This document shows positions 63,668-64,000 of a DNA stretch of 64,000 nt, piece after piece. The DNA lies in NCBI RefSeq assembly GCF_000725805.1, contig NZ_KL647135.1:124001-188000 (forward strand), given 5' to 3'. Under the pieces are notes generated by a model. It did not search any database, was not told the origin of the DNA, and saw nothing but the letters and a program-made list of their open reading frames with translations. Each line of letters opens with the position of its first letter. The first letter of the stretch is position 1. A program made the translations under genes and the position numbers. This DNA comes from Streptomyces xanthophaeus. GTDB lineage: Bacteria > Actinomycetota > Actinomycetes > Streptomycetales > Streptomycetaceae.

Positions 63668-63942
63668 GGCGGTTTGCTCCGCGTGGATGGTGGGGGCAAG
63701 GGACTCGTACGGGACGAGCGTAAGCCCGGTCCGAGTGAGAGCCTCGGGCCGATGGACCGTCGCACTACGGTCCTTCGGCTCTGTCGCCGGGTTTAGTGAA
63801 CGGTATCACAAACTATTTGATGAGAGCTTTACCTGCCTGGTGTGCTGACTGTCACACATGAGAGTGACCATGCGCGTGTGTGCAGGACAGCGTGCCGACT
63901 TGTCTGGTAAAGGGACTTCATGTCGGACATGCGTCCCGCACG
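63668..63942. other. atp operon upstream region
   Basis: This 275-bp region between the end of the next minus-strand gene and atpI is AT-rich around 63800-63850. It holds the Rex-like site. No clear -35/-10 pair could be fixed, and no ORF is credible. Confidence 0.5.
63794..63811 (-). promoter_or_regulatory. Rex-like operator upstream of the atp operon
   Basis: On the minus strand TTGTGATACCGTTCACTA matches the Rex consensus TTGTGA-6-TCACAA with one mismatch in each 6-bp half at most (TTGTGA exact, TCACTA one off). It lies about 130 bp before atpI. Rex senses NADH/NAD+ and represses respiratory genes in Streptomyces. Confidence 0.7.
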
Positions 63943-64000
63943 TCAGCGGGTGGATCCGGCCTTACGCCGGTCGGGGAGGCGCGAACGGGGGCCCACGGCG
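63943..64000 (-). CDS. Possible 3' end of the next minus-strand gene
   Basis: A minus-strand frame is open from the window edge to TGA at 63943-63945 (18 codons, ending LPDRRKAGSTR) with high third-position GC. Another frame ending at 63962 has poorer codon bias. By synteny I would expect the C-terminus of a MraY/WecA-type sugar-phosphate transferase upstream of atpI, but so few residues cannot prove it. Confidence 0.35.
   Translation of the reverse strand, partial: AVGPRSRLPDRRKAGSTR

Noticed and set aside
63962..64000. Alternative minus-strand partial frame ending in TAA at 63962
   Set aside because: Third-position GC is lower than in the frame ending at 63943, so it is less likely to be the coding frame.

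Overview
This 64 kb window is high-GC actinobacterial chromosome, almost certainly Streptomyces. Codons end strongly in G or C, GTG and TTG starts are common, many genes have a TANNNT -10 box only 5-8 nt before the start codon (leaderless transcripts), and diagnostic genes are present: scy and filP, a TreS/maltokinase/GlgB set, isobutyryl-CoA mutase, NucS, and chiS-chiR-chiC. The order matches what I remember of the S. coelicolor core region from the treS/glgB locus to the ATP synthase operon. I see no tRNA, rRNA, insertion sequence, prophage, integrase or CRISPR array.

Layout. 0-5.7 kb: treS (cut by the window edge), maltokinase and glgB, which make and branch alpha-glucan from trehalose/maltose. 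5.6-6.5 kb: a merR-trxA redox operon with a classical MerR promoter. 6.8-7.5 kb: a two-HTH regulator. 7.7-13.8 kb: central carbon genes pfkA (minus) and pta-ackA-pyk (plus). 13.9-16.6 kb: three minus-strand genes for envelope or secreted proteins (DUF6230, DUF6114, acidic Pro/Ser-rich exoprotein), with a 595-bp upstream gap rich in palindromes. 17.2-21.9 kb: thioredoxin-TPR protein, TetR regulator, icmA, a DUF3817 membrane protein and a MarR regulator. 21.9-26.1 kb: MFS exporter, ArsR-type regulator, a GH6-like lipoprotein lacking its proton donor, and small conserved genes. 26.3-29.7 kb: three tandem AIM24 paralogues, a second MarR, a PepSY protein. 29.8-32.6 kb: meaB, acetyl-CoA acetyltransferase, methylmalonyl-CoA epimerase. 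32.7-38.4 kb: scy and filP, the coiled-coil polar-growth cytoskeleton. 38.5-42.4 kb: two paralogous ABC ATPase/permease pairs. 42.4-50.4 kb: zinc-ribbon protein, LLM oxidoreductase, a conserved small protein, nucS, a membrane-anchored ATPase, STAS protein, 3-hydroxybutyryl-CoA dehydrogenase and cobalamin adenosyltransferase. 50.4-55.1 kb: membrane protein and the chitinase locus. 55.2-63.7 kb: DUF2550 protein and the complete atpIBEFHAGDC operon on the minus strand, preceded by a Rex-like operator.

How the genes connect. One theme is acyl-CoA and B12-dependent metabolism spread over the window (icmA, meaB, epimerase, thiolase, hydroxybutyryl-CoA dehydrogenase, adenosyltransferase). Others are storage glucan and glycolysis/acetate flux, redox control (MerR-TrxA, thioredoxin-TPR, Rex box before atp), and apical growth (Scy, FilP). 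The signals most worth a second look are cis-regulatory palindromes: a 24-bp perfect palindrome inside the icmA promoter spacer, a 19-bp-spacer MerR promoter, the palindromic block at 16.9-17.1 kb, a TetR operator at 18.35 kb, and the Rex-like site at 63.8 kb. Among proteins, the GH6-like lipoprotein with Gly in place of the catalytic Asp, the AIM24 triplet, the DUF6230/DUF6114/exoprotein cassette and the ATPase with Arg in its P-loop stand out.
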